DNA of 64,000 bases. It comes from Rhytidiadelphus loreus (Eukaryota; Streptophyta; Bryopsida; Hypnales; Hylocomiaceae). Below the pieces are notes generated by a model. The model was given only the letters and a program-made list of their open reading frames with translations. It was not told the origin of the DNA and did not search any database. Below are positions 13,540 through 24,759 of this stretch, in pieces. How positions within the stretch are numbered: position 1 is the stretch's first letter; each line of letters starts with the position of its first letter. A program made the translations under genes and the position numbers. Location of the stretch: contig OX344765.1 in NCBI GenBank assembly GCA_947034895.1, positions 10,917,001-10,981,000 of the forward strand. Direction: 5' to 3'.

Positions 13540-14115
13540 ATGTCTACATCATCAAATGATACACTTCTATCATTTGAAGGAGTTTTGCAATTTGCTAATC
13601 TTTGTTTGATTAGCAAATACAACTACATTGTTGGTAATGGTCTTTTTGATTCTGTAAGTTGTTTGTTGCAAAATTCATTATCATCTAGAGCATCATGACA
13701 AAATAGTATGGAATACTTAAAGCAATGTTTAGTCTCAAATACACCAAAAGCACAATTATGTTGATGTACTAGATTGAATTTTGATTTCTTGTATGATCTA
13801 CATATTGGTAGAGCAATGAATGAATTCAAATTTGTCAAAAAAATGTATGAATGTGCAATAGAAGGAGTTTTGTGGGGTAATTTTACAACAATTTATTGGA
13901 TAGCAAAATACTTACGAAAACTAATTTATGCTTGGAACAAAATATTAGAATGCATATGCCTAAATATAGTTTTGAGCATTGAAGTAAAGCTAAAAGTACA
14001 TATACATTGTGGTCAAACTAACAAATTATTTACTTCAAAAAAGTGTTTTTGTTGTAATGATGGATTGGAATTTATATTGACAAGTATTCTAAAAACAATC
14101 CTATGTCAATGTTAG
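13540..14115 (+). pseudogene. OTU-like cysteine protease domain, pseudogene (Helentron-type?)
   Basis: A single frame from ATG 13540 to 14115 with two in-frame TGA codons. The text around 13621 (YIVGNGLFDSVSCLL) matches the OTU signature GDGNCLFDSV, with the catalytic Cys replaced by Gly. Further on EGVLWGNFTTIYWIAKYL and LIYAWN fit the second half of OTU folds (W-G--T-I--LA-YL, I-VW). OTU proteases cleave ubiquitin-like conjugates; in transposons they are known from Helentron-type Helitrons. The stops and the lost cysteine make it non-functional. Confidence 0.55.
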
Positions 14116-14724
14116 AAACATTGTATCAAATTTTAGTAAATCCACTAATGCAAGTAAAACTAATTTCCAACTAAAGAAACATCAAATTTATATATAAAGA
14201 AAAAACTCAAAAATGCAAATGACATTCATTCAACCTCTTTGAAATATGATTCAAATTATAATTCAATAATTAAAACTATGACAAAAGTTGAATTAAGGGA
14301 AACAAATGATTGTATAGATCTAAAAAAACTTACCAATACCTCAAAAAAATAGAAGTTCCACACATTGTTCAAAATGGTGAATTTTCATCATTGAACAAAA
14401 AAAATGGTTTAAACTATGAATTATATTCCACATGAATTTTTTTAATATACTATTGTCTTAATCTAATATCATTGTTATTTAATATACTATCAATATTAAA
14501 AAAAATATACCAATTCAAATATCACTATTTTTCAATTGAAAAGACACAAATATTGTATGATTAAAAATAAAATCTCTAATAGTTAGAAACCTCTATTCTT
14601 CCAATTGACTCTAGAATAGAAAGAAAATTTGAGCCAACTAATAAATAAATAAAAATTATTCATAAAATATTAAATTAAAAATTCACAAAAAGATTTGTGA
14701 CATAAAATCTGTGATATTTACAAA

Positions 14725-14874
14725 CACTAGTAGAAAATCTGAAATTTCTGTCATTTTGGACGCGTTGTTTTGGACAAAATCTAACAGAAATTTGTCCTAA
14801 ACAATAGATTTATGTTAGAATTTGTCCAAAACAACGCGTCCAAAATGATAGAAATTTCAGATTTTCTACTAGTG
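14725..14874. mobile_element. 150-bp CACTA-type palindromic MITE
   Basis: Terminal inverted repeats of about 54 bp with one mismatch begin CACTAGTAGAAAATCTGAAA at both ends and leave a short loop. A 3-bp target duplication AAA lies at 14722-14724 and 14875-14877. CACTA start plus 3-bp duplication is the hallmark of En/Spm-type elements. It is too short to encode anything. Confidence 0.85.
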
Positions 14875-15000
14875 AAACTCATATTAATTTAAAATATTCT
14901 TAGAAAGCAAAATTATTTATCAACATGTTAAAAGATATTAAGCAAATCAAATCACAAATTATCACTCATATGAGATATATACAAAAAGAAATTCATTAAA

Positions 15001-15660
15001 AAAAAGCAATATGCATAGAAACTAGTATAATGAAGAAGAAATTGATGAGATTCAAAAACTTGATAAAAAAACATAATCTATGTAATGTTGAAAATGAAGA
15101 GTCTTTAGAGAAAATCAAAGTTGATTCAATGTACAATAGTATATACAGAAAACATAGATATTGTTTCACATAAATGTTTCTCATCCCATGTTTTCTTTGA
15201 AAGAGATTATATTTCTTTAAGAAATCAAAACTCTTGACTACATTAATAATTTAAAAAATCATAATTATGTAAAAGGTAGAAAATACAACAAGATTGGGAA
15301 AAAAAACATTGTATCACATTTCAAGGAATAAAACCATTCAATGTGTAAAAAATTCTCTCGGTTGGAAGAATGTCTTACTTCTCCTTACTTGCTTTTGCTC
15401 AAATTTACAAACTTCATGGTCAATATAAAATGCATGGAAACATAATCAGTGTACCTCCAAATGTTAATGAAATACAATAAATTTTACCACATATGCCTCA
15501 CCATAATGCAACTATTATCTTCTTAAAAGAATGTCTTAAATATGAATCACCATATATGTTGGGGAATGTTAGACCACATTTAATCATGCTATCTTTAAAA
15601 GATACAATACAAATCCCGTTATACAAACAATTGAATGTAACAATTCAAAATGAATGAGAA
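15001..15660 (+). pseudogene. Helitron DUF6570-like fragment, pseudogene
   Basis: In 15355-15658 the plus strand reads SRLEECLTSPYL, then after a frameshift AFAQIYKLHGQYKMHGNII, SVPPNVNEIQ, an in-frame TAA, then ILPHMP and SPYMLGNVRPHLIMLSL up to IQNEW. This order and wording follow the DUF6570-like segment preceding the Helitron-like N domain in Rep-helicase proteins. Shorter open text at 15001-15170 may be part of the same gene. Together with the OTU remnant 1 kb upstream it suggests a decayed Helentron-like element whose Rep and helicase parts are missing here. Confidence 0.55.
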
Positions 15661-15946
15661 AGTTTATTAGCATTGAAAAACCATTCACAAAATTAGAAAC
15701 TAACAATTCATAATAATATTAATTATTAAATCCAAGACAACATCTAGGGATTCTAGTATTTTGGATACAAAAGAGTATATACAAATAAATACAATGGTCA
15801 CATCTAGTAATCTTAGTAGTTTTAATTGTCCAAATTTGAATGATTTTTGATTCAGACCTAATTAAAAGAATCAAATAGAAGTTTACAAAAGATAAGATAT
15901 TATTTGTTGCTCCGTATTAAAATTATCATCTTTTAGGATTATTTAA

Positions 15947-16887
15947 CCCCTAAAGGACCAAACACTGTTTTTTGGCAACATAGTGATTTTGGGCAACTCA
16001 CTATAGATGGAATTTTTATTTATTTTCTTTGAAAATTTCACATAATGTGTGCCCAAGGAGTAGCTTTAAGGCCCAACAATTTTCATAACTTTTGACTACA
16101 TGATTCAAAAGTTATTGCATGAGATGTAATTTTCAGTGTTTGGCGGGCAGTCCAGGCAAGAAAAAAGAACTTCTTTAAAAATCACTATTAAAAAAAAAAT
16201 TGAAATTGATTCTCTAGATTTTTATATATGTGGTAAGCTTTGAATCATTCCATTTTGATTAATGAGATGAAAGTTACAAGGAATTTTAGTTTGGGTTAGT
16301 TTGTAGGTAGTTATAGAATCTCTACTGTAATATAAAATTTGAAGTCCTTTATTTAACTCAATTTTAAATATTTTTGAAAAATAAATAAAAACATTAGGTG
16401 TATATTGTTTATTACAACATTACAACCATTGGTATTGGCATTTTTAATTCTATAAATAAATTGTTAACAATTTAGTATTTTTAATCATTCTCTACTTCTT
16501 TCTACTTACTATTTTTTTCCTATATGTTGTACAATTCCAAATAATCTAAATTTCTTCAAGCATGTAGTCAATTTGATTTGAGGAATGAATTCATAGAGTA
16601 ACCACGATTTTGGACATTTTTTCATACAAATGTGACCTTGTGAAGTGCATCTGTTTGTATTTTCATAGTGCCCCCTAAAGGAATTTTGTCACTTCAAACG
16701 TTAATATCTTGCAATCTACATGGTGGAAAATTCTGAAATTTTTTCCACATATTTTAAAACTATTTTACTACAAGATCCTATGGTTACATGTGCCCAAAAA
16801 TGTTGTTCATCTAAAATTTGGTGCTTGTAAATGCAAGGACAATTTTGGAGTGTTTTTGGTGAAAACATAGTCTCTAACCTTCAAGGG
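15947..16887 (+). mobile_element. TTAA-flanked repeat family, full-length copy A (941 bp)
   Basis: Begins CCCCTAAAGGACCAAAC directly after TTAA (15943-15946) and ends CCTTCAAGGG directly before TTAA (16888-16891). The ends are imperfect inverted repeats (CCCCTAAAGG / CCCTTGAAGG). No coding capacity. Other copies in this window: 17408-19699 (minus, interrupted), 25833-26308, about 27318-27800 (diverged), about 40390-41361 (minus), 63549-64000 (minus, related subfamily). TTAA duplication with CCC-initial ends is the piggyBac pattern, so a piggyBac-type MITE is my inference. A reading with TTTAACCC ends and GATTA duplication is also possible for this copy. Confidence 0.6.
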
Positions 16888-17570
16888 TTAAAGATTAAAA
16901 TTCAGAAGAATTAAATTATTCAACATTGGTTTTTGTTCATACTAGAGACAAGATTATTCCAAAAAAATTACATATCAACAAATAGCTCAATGAAAAATAT
17001 TGCATAAATCATGTGATTTTTCTACAAATATACCAAATTTATTTTTCAAAGCTACAAAAATTTTGCATACAAAAAGTTAAGGAGACAAGACCTATACAAA
17101 TTGAATACAAAAAGGAAAGCTCAATAGAAGAGCTTTGAAAGCTTCACAAGTAAGAAACAAATAAATTTATATAAAAAAAATTTTAATCACATTTTGGTTA
17201 TTGTGACCTTCAAGCATTACGCACTTCACCTAAACTACTTAGAAGGCTTGAAATTTTTTTTGCCATGATTCGTCAACTTGGACTTCCTACATCAACAAAG
17301 ATATTATAGGAACTATTGATTGACACAATTTACATATTGATCAATTGAATCTTCCAAAAGACATATGTAATCTATAATCTATTCACATACTTAGTTAAAG
17401 TGATCTTAATGTTGTAATAAACAATATATACCTAATGTTTTTATTTTTTTCCAAAATTATTTAAAATTGAATTAAATAGAGGACTTCAAAGTTTGTCTTA
17501 GAGTAGAGATTCCATAACTACTTGCAAACTACTCCAAACTAAAACTCTTCATAACTTTCATCTCATTAAT

Positions 17571-19081
17571 CCCTGAACAGCCCCGGAGCCCTATGTGGCC
17601 GTAGGTCCCAGTTTTTCACGTATTTGAGCATCTCCAGGTTTTCGGTAGGGTTTTCGTGCTTCAGGAAAGTTGTGGCGGATGCAGAGCCGCATCAATCGTT
17701 GCCTTTCTCTTCCCCAAATACCTCATAGAAAGTTGCACAACGAGGGAAATACATGAAATGACATATGGATTATGTTTTCTACGTATGGACAAGCACCCGA
17801 GTCTTCTATGGGTTCTCGAGTGGAAACGTGGCAGGAGCTGTTGGCACCATTAGGCGGGAGAGGGGGGCTTCTGGCGGGAGATAAAAGTTTGAGATTCCGC
17901 TGCGAGGAGGGAGGTTGCCGTAGGGTAGATTTTGCAACACAAATCTGAGGTGAAGGACCTACTGCAAGACACAATATCTGGGGGTGATGCTTGCTTTGGC
18001 TTCGGGACCTTCCGATCTGTGAGTTTATTGGAGGGGTGGGGTCACATGTGAAGCAAATCAGTGTTTGTTGGTTGCGTCGCCTCGACACCTAAGGAGTCCT
18101 TTGGCCAGTGTGGCGGCATTGGCCGATCACTTTTTGTAGCGTCACTAGCAGGACGATTGTGTTATCCAAAGTTGCAAGGCAATTTGTTCTAGAATTATTT
18201 TTACTCAGACAGTCTTGAAGTGGGATTTGACAGGAAGCTGGTTCTTGTCTCTCTTCCTTGATTCAGCAATTATATGTAGTCTCGAGTGTAGTAGGTAGAG
18301 TGGAGGTTGTCCACACAGTTGCAGTTTCCGACCATGGTCTAGTTCATGTCATGTTTTTTAGTCACTGTTGCAGATAATGTGCGGCCGAATTTTGATGAAC
18401 GGGGCTTCACATAAGCCTAAAATTTGAATCTTTCTTGTGCTGTATTGAATGAATGTTGGGACCTTATTGTCAGGCCGTTCTTGCGAATCCAAAGTGGTTA
18501 CTTGTCCTAGCTAAAGGAAGCGGTTTAGGATTTCCTAGGGAATCCGGTTAGCCTCCCGCCATGACGCCCACCCCGCCTGTTGCTAGCATATTGGCGCGGG
18601 AGTGTCGCCTACAGAAGCACGACGCTAGCAAGTTTGTCTGTATTCCAAGTATCCTGAAGCCACCCGAATACCTGATGCATTTCCGGGCGACCCTCACAGT
18701 GTGCATACAGCAATTGCAAAGTTGAATGTGCCAAATCCACGAGGCTTTTAGCGTCCTCATTTTTTTGAGCGGTCCCTTTGAACATTGTAAAGCCATGGGC
18801 CGTAGGGATCTCTGTGCGCTTGTTTCGAAATTTAAAAAAAAATAAAAGTGTTTGCATACAAGACATAACATTGGGAAGTGCGGCACATCTTGCTGAATTT
18901 CTACGCATCGCGGCACCCCAATGCTTTGCGAAAATTTAGGCATCACTTCAAACTGCTGGAAAGGCAATCGGAACGGCTAAAACTTGCAAAATACGTTCGC
19001 AGCACTCATCTTCAAAATCGCTGCTCACCGTATGCCCAGGATACGGTGCCGTAGAAGAGGAGCCCGAGAGCCGTTCAAGGG
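17571..19081. mobile_element. GC-rich 1.5-kb TTAA-flanked element with possible captured gene fragments
   Basis: Terminal inverted repeats CCCTGAACAGCCCCGGAGCC (left) and CCCTTGAACGGCTCTCGGGC (right, complement). TTAA lies at 17566-17569 (one extra T before the element) and at 19082-19085. Empty sites in two sister repeats carry a single TTAA at this point, so TTAA was duplicated. Base composition is far richer in G+C than the host repeat. A minus-strand open stretch (about 18800-18609, ending at a stop) follows an acceptor-like CGCACAG and reads like a protein C-terminus (HCEGRPEMHQVFGWLQDTW). A short plus-strand stretch near 17950-18050 also looks coding. I recognise neither. Confidence 0.6.
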
Positions 19082-19377
19082 TTAAGAAAAAGAAAAAGGA
19101 ATGATTCAAAGCTTTCTATACATAGATAGCTGTAGAGAATCAATTTCAAGTTTTTATTTTTTTTAAAAGTGATTTTTGAAGAATTTTTTTTGTTGCCTAG
19201 TTGCCCGTTTAGCAATGAAAACTATATATCATACAATAACTTTTTAACCATGTAGTTTAAAGTTATGAAAATTTATGGGCCTTAAAGCTACTCCTTGGAC
19301 ACATGTTGTTTGAAAATTTTAAAGAAAAAAAATAAAAACTCCATTTGTAGTGAGCTGCCTCAAATCGCCATTACATG

Positions 19378-19653
19378 TTTTTTGAGGCCAGGGAGAGCCC
19401 GTTTCAAGGCTGTTCCCTTCACTATTCCCCGTAGTGAAGGACAGCCGACAGTTGAAAAAAAATTTAAAAAAAAAAATTAAAAATTAAAAATTCTTCAAAT
19501 GATAAAAGAAGTTGGATTTTTTTTTTTTTTTTTTTTTCCGGAAATGACCTGGCCACCTCTCGACCACGTAGGACGCTGAGGTGGCAGGCCAGTTGTCTGG
19601 TTCCCTGCATTCTCGCAGCAGGGGAACCCGCAATCTCTTAGAGGCCTCGAAAA
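19378..19653. mobile_element. 276-bp MITE-like insertion (possible Mutator type)
   Basis: Inserted in repeat copy B. Ends are imperfect inverted repeats (TTTTTTGAGGCC at left, GGCCTCGAAAA at right). Flanks CCATTACATG and CCATCTAATG could be a diverged 10-bp duplication. Contains a 22-T run and GC-rich arms similar to the element at 9245-9560. Confidence 0.4.
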
Positions 19654-19703
19654 CCATCTAATGTATATTGCCAAAAAACATAGTTTGGGCATTTAGGGAT
19701 TAA

Positions 19704-20940
19704 TTTGAAGTGATTAGTCACTTTTACATGATATTATGATTACTATACACTAGCTTTTAGAAATTCACCAAAATAATATTTTTTTCTTTTCTTTATAGTC
19801 ATATTATTGATTTTTTGGCTTTGTTATTGAATTTTAGAATTGAAAAAGCAAACATGATTATGGCCTTATATAGATTAAAAACACACCTATATATAGAGTA
19901 CATGCAAATGAAGTAATTGAAAATTTTATATAATCATACATTTCTTGCAAAATAATTCTATTGCCAATCGTATAGCAAAATGAACAACAACATTGATACA
20001 CGTGTATATGTAAGAAGAAGCAAGGTGATTGTATTGTGATTCCAGAATCACGTGGTTTGGCATCTTCCTCCCCTACAAGAAAATCCCCCACTGTTGATTA
20101 CATGGAACAAAACAAATTACCACCTCTTCTTTCATCAATCTAAAAAGAAATTGAAAGCAAGTTTTCCTAAACCCTTGGCTGGCTCCTTCCCTGATTAAGT
20201 CATTAGGGTTCCAGACCCTTCACTAGAAAAAATGAAAGCAATTGATTCTGAAAAAACAATTTTCCCTCCTCCCCTCTTATACCATTGATTTTGAAAATAA
20301 TAAATACGGATACGAATACTTGTCCATGATATGGATACGATACAAATATGGGATACGGGATACAGTCAAATGGATATATCCCATATTTTTTGGAACTATG
20401 AAGTGCTCCCTCAAATTCAAATAGGAGAAGGGGATCGGAGGATAATAAAAAAAAATTTAATCACAAAATGGGAGAGAAAGGAGGTAATAAATATTTCCAA
20501 AAAAGAATTTTAATCACAAAAAATCGGGGAGTGGGGGTAATAAAAAATTTAAAAAAATTAATGGGATCTTTTGAATGGATGGAGGGGGTGCATTAATTGA
20601 AATGCACCTTTGCCTCACAATCCACTCAAAATATAGGACTCACATCTTTAGGTTTCACTATCCTTTACCTCCAATGCATCAAAGTAAAATCCTAGAGCCT
20701 TTAAAATAAAATAAAAACACACTTTTCCAATACCATGCTTACAAAAATAAGCAAATACATTTTTTGAATGCCTAAAAGATCTTAAAACAAATGGACATTG
20801 CATTTGAAAAATTCATAAATACTTTGAATATGACTAAAGAAATGTATGGTTGGATTTTTAAAGAGAAAATGAACAAAACCTCACTTTTTTGAAAAAATCA
20901 CCTAAAAATATAACTGAAACAAATGCATTCAATATATCAA
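19704..20940. other. AT-rich DNA before the LINE, nothing recognised
   Basis: No coding signal. Contains a short GGATAC-rich stretch (20300-20370) and poly(A)/poly(T) tracts. An upstream ORF1 for the LINE is not visible here. Confidence 0.4.
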
Positions 20941-23397
20941 CAATTCCCAACCCAAACCAGTTATGAAGTTCAAAATTCTTTTTCAAAATGTCAGGGGTTT
21001 GAATGATCCCCAAGCATTGGATAACTTACGCCATTATTTAAAAAGACACTCAGTAGATGTTTTATTTTTACAAGAACATAAGCTTTGCGGCACGAACGCT
21101 TCCCAACTAGGACGAAGACTATGGAAATAGGCCACTACGTATTGCACCGACGCCGAGCCAGGGTATACCATTGATGGGAGTAATGTTGGCAAAGGAGGTG
21201 TTGCAGCATTGATATCTCCTCGATGGACCAAATCTATTACTCAGTCTGGCTCTCTATTTGGAGGAAGGGCGCATTGGTTTATCCTCAGTCGGATACCAGG
21301 AGGGGATTTAGGGTTTGTGAATATTTATGCCCCTCATGTATCCCAATCAAGGTGGATCCTTTGGGAAACATTAGCTAGAGAACTACCGAAGACATGCAAA
21401 TGGATTATGATTGGAGATTTTAATATGGTAGAATGTCGTACTGACAAGTCAAGCTCATGTGGGAAAATTATGACGGCCCCCGAACGACTATTATTTAATG
21501 GGCCCAAGGAGTCACTCCATGTATCAGAGCCTCCATTGACATCACCGTCCCTCACTTACTCATGGGACAACGCTAGAAGGGACAAAGAAAGGGTTATGGC
21601 ACGCTTAGACTGGTGTTATATATTCACAGACACCACCTCTAGCTACTCAAACATCATGGAGTATCGGATTAGAGGCGATCACACAAGATCGGACCACTGT
21701 CCAGTTTCTATTATAATCGAATTTGTGAAGGTCCCTGCCCGTCCCAGCCGGTGGATATGTCTATTTGATGAAGCTGAGCCCAGGATCCGAGAAGCATGGC
21801 ACTCAGCACCTTATCAAGCATCGTTCTTTTCGAAACTACGGAGAGTCATACGTATCTATAGAGGGTTTTGTATCTCTCGTGCTCGACTCCAGGGTGAAGC
21901 CGAAGAGTCATTATGTGCGGCTCTCGATCATAAAAACAGTCAACTCCAACAATCTCCCCACTCCTCGGACCTACAGGGTGAAGTCAACAATATCCGTTCA
22001 AGTCTTGCCAATTTTGAAGCTCGGAAAATTGAAGGTCAGAAGTTACGAGTTAGGGCCAAGTGGAGAATGGTAGGTGACCGATTCTCCTCTGAATTCTTCA
22101 AAGCCGTTAGGGAGATACCCAATACTACATCTATTACAGAGTTAAGGGATATTCAAGGTGCGATCAAACATGAGAGATGTGACTTAGAGAATATATGTAC
22201 CGATTTCTACTCCAAACTTTATGCACAACCAACTTTGTCACCCCAAGATCTAGTTGACAAAGAGAAGATTCTAGCGTGCGTCCACAATAAGTTCTCCAAT
22301 TCTATGGCACAACAACTTCAAGTGCCCCTGTCATATGAAGAACTCCACCAAGCACTACAGCAAATGGCTAAAGGACGTAGCCCAGGACCAGACGGAATTT
22401 CAACCAAGTTCTTCTGCCGCTTCTGGGACATGTTGGGGACTGAGTTCACAGACATGGTCAATGTTTTTATAACCCAAGGACATTTTCCAACCGGTATGAC
22501 TTCTGGCTCTATTGTACTCCTATTTAAGTCAGGCGATCAAGCAGACCTATCTAATTGGCGTCCTATTACGTTACTTAATGTATCATACAAAATAGTTGCA
22601 AAAGCCTTACAGATTAGGCTCCAAAGTCTTCTCAGAGATGTAATTAGTCCAGAGCAGTCAGCCTTCCTTCCCTCAAGACATATTTTAGCCAATATTCTTC
22701 TCCAATATGAAACTATAGAATGGACCAAGGAATTAGACCAAGACCTAATTTTCCTCAAATTGGATTTCACCAAAGCTTATGACGTCGTTTCTTGGGATTT
22801 TCTCTTCCAAGTGATGAACAAAATTGGTATCCTTGACACCTTTTCACACTTAGTCATGATGTTACTCCATGATGCCTCAACATCAATCTTACTAAATGGC
22901 AAAGCTACTTCTCCATTCCCTATCTCTCGGGGTGTAAGACAAGGGTGCCCATTGGCACCTTACCTCTTTCTACTTATTGGGGAATCTCTCCATATGGTTG
23001 TTGTAGAAGAACAAAGAATGGGCAAAATCCAAGGCATATACCTACCGGATCATGACTTACAACAACTAGTGTCTAATATGCAAACGACACTGGTTTTTCT
23101 ATTAGAGGCCAAGAAACAAACCTACAGAATACCATTGCCCTCCTCCACAGATTTGGAGCTGTATCAGGCCTGATTATAAACTGGCGATTCGTGCAGTTCG
23201 AGGAAGTCTTCGCCACTACCTATGGAGTGGGACTGAACATACAACACGTACTAGAGTCAATTGGGATGACTGTTGTCTACCAAAAACAATAGGAGGGTTA
23301 AAACTGCTAGACCCTGAGGTATCCCTTACGGCTATCCTTGCCAAGTGGATACTTTATGCCATTGAGCCAAGTATTTCCAATCTTTAAATCTTCCTTA
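20940..23397 (+). mobile_element. LINE (L1-like) 5' part: endonuclease and reverse transcriptase, degenerate
   Basis: Frame from ATG 20963. Endonuclease motifs: FQNVRGLNDP, QEHK, GDFN, SDHCP. Reverse transcriptase motifs: GRSPGPDGI, SNWRPITLLNVSYKI, LDFTKAYD, RGVRQGCPLAPYLF. Breaks: a TAG at 21128-21130, a frameshift near 23076 just before the catalytic box, which itself reads YAND instead of Y/F-ADD, and a junction near 23181 where the text jumps to the thumb-like segment LAIRAVRGSLRHYLWSG, implying an internal deletion. The element then runs into the CACTA at 23398. Its 3' half is probably the piece at 60927-62615. Confidence 0.85.
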
Positions 23398-24743
23398 CAC
23401 TACAAGGGAAATGGGCCCTAATCTATAGAAATTTTGACTATATAGTGTCCGAAATGACAGTCACAACTTGTGAAATTTTGTTTTTTTGTCAATGCAGTCA
23501 ATATTGCAATGTCTGTCAAATTCTTGTCAATTTCTCAATCAATTTTGTCAAACAAAGTTAATGTCTTCCTAAAAATCCAAGAAATTTTTATATACAATTT
23601 TTATTTTAGATACAAAATGAAGTGGCTATTATTTTCTAAGTTTATATAAGAAATTATACCTCGTTGCAATCTTTAACTATTCACCACCACCAACATTACT
23701 TTCTTCATGGGAGAGAAACTCCCTCTACATATGTGGAGGTAGGAGGTCAACCAACGAATATGGAATATGTGAATTTTTGAAGTTGTGAGAGCTCATAGTG
23801 AAGTTAATGTGTTAAGTTAGAAATAGGAATTGTGTTGAAAGTAGAACTTCAGACCTCATTTAGGCATAGAATAATGTGTTTTTTCAAAAACAATTTAACT
23901 AAAATTAGTTAGAAAATCAACTCAAGATTTTCATCCAAAAATTCTTTTGACATTTTTAGTTTCCAATCAAAAGTTATGAAATTTCAAAGAGGTGTTTGAA
24001 ATTGTTCTTATTATATTTTTTCAAACTTCCTCTTTGAAATATGCCTATAACTTTTGATTGAAAACTTGAAATGTCAAAAGAATTTTTGAACTTGAAACTT
24101 CAATTCATATATTAAATAGTCTTAGTTCAAAGTTCTTAAAAAAAAGACATTATACTATGCTCAAATGAGTTTTAAAATCTTAGTTTTATTACAAAATTAC
24201 GAATTTCTAACTTCACTATGAGCTCACAACTTCAAAAATTCACATATCCCATATGGATTGGTCGACCTCCTACCTCCATATGTGTATATAACGAGCTTCT
24301 CTTCCCCATTCATTTCACAAAATACAAATGATTCATGGGAGGAAATAATTTAGTAAATAAATTAGCTCCATGTTTTCGATTTGTTTTGGTCAACGTTTTG
24401 GAAAGTTGATAAAAAAGTTTAAATCATCTAAAAATATTTCATCTAAGAACTTATCATTCATCAGATGAAATTTCATCCAATTTTTTTTCTAGCCATTATT
24501 TCAAGTATCTTATTAAATCCTTGAAAATTATTTTTTGGGATTAAGTGACGTGGAAATTAAAAAATCCATGGTAGCAAAGGAGTGAGAGGAAGACTTGCTG
24601 ACATGTATCTTTGTCCGAAATGACAGCCGAATTGACAGAATTTTGTCAATTAAGTGTCCGAATCAAGTACTCCTAATCTACAGCACATTTGACAGAATTC
24701 TGTCAAATTTCCTGTCAAATAGGATATAGTTTCCCTTGTAGTG
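23398..24743. mobile_element. Non-autonomous CACTA element (1346 bp) inside the LINE
   Basis: Perfect 14-bp inverted ends CACTACAAGGGAAA / TTTCCCTTGTAGTG with 3-bp duplication TTA at 23395-23397 and 24744-24746. Both subterminal zones are rich in TGTCAAAT and GACAG motifs, including the palindrome GACAGAATTCTGTC near 24693. The interior holds a large inverted pair (about 23715-23820 against 24210-24310, around GAAGTTGTGAG-GCTCATAGTG) and, in inverted orientation, text like the 270-bp module of the hAT-like element. No transposase. Confidence 0.85.
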
Positions 24744-24759
24744 TTAGATTTCCACTAGA

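Larger units (their letters stand above)
17408..19699 (-). mobile_element. TTAA repeat family copy B, interrupted by two insertions
   Basis: Reverse-orientation copy. It lacks the first about 480 bp relative to copy A, and its right end (TTTAGGGA then TTAA at 19700) is present. Family sequence at 17408-17569, 19082-19377 and 19654-19699 is separated by two inserts, 17571-19081 and 19378-19653, each identifiable because uninterrupted copies (A, and the one at 40390-41361) show the empty site. Confidence 0.6.
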
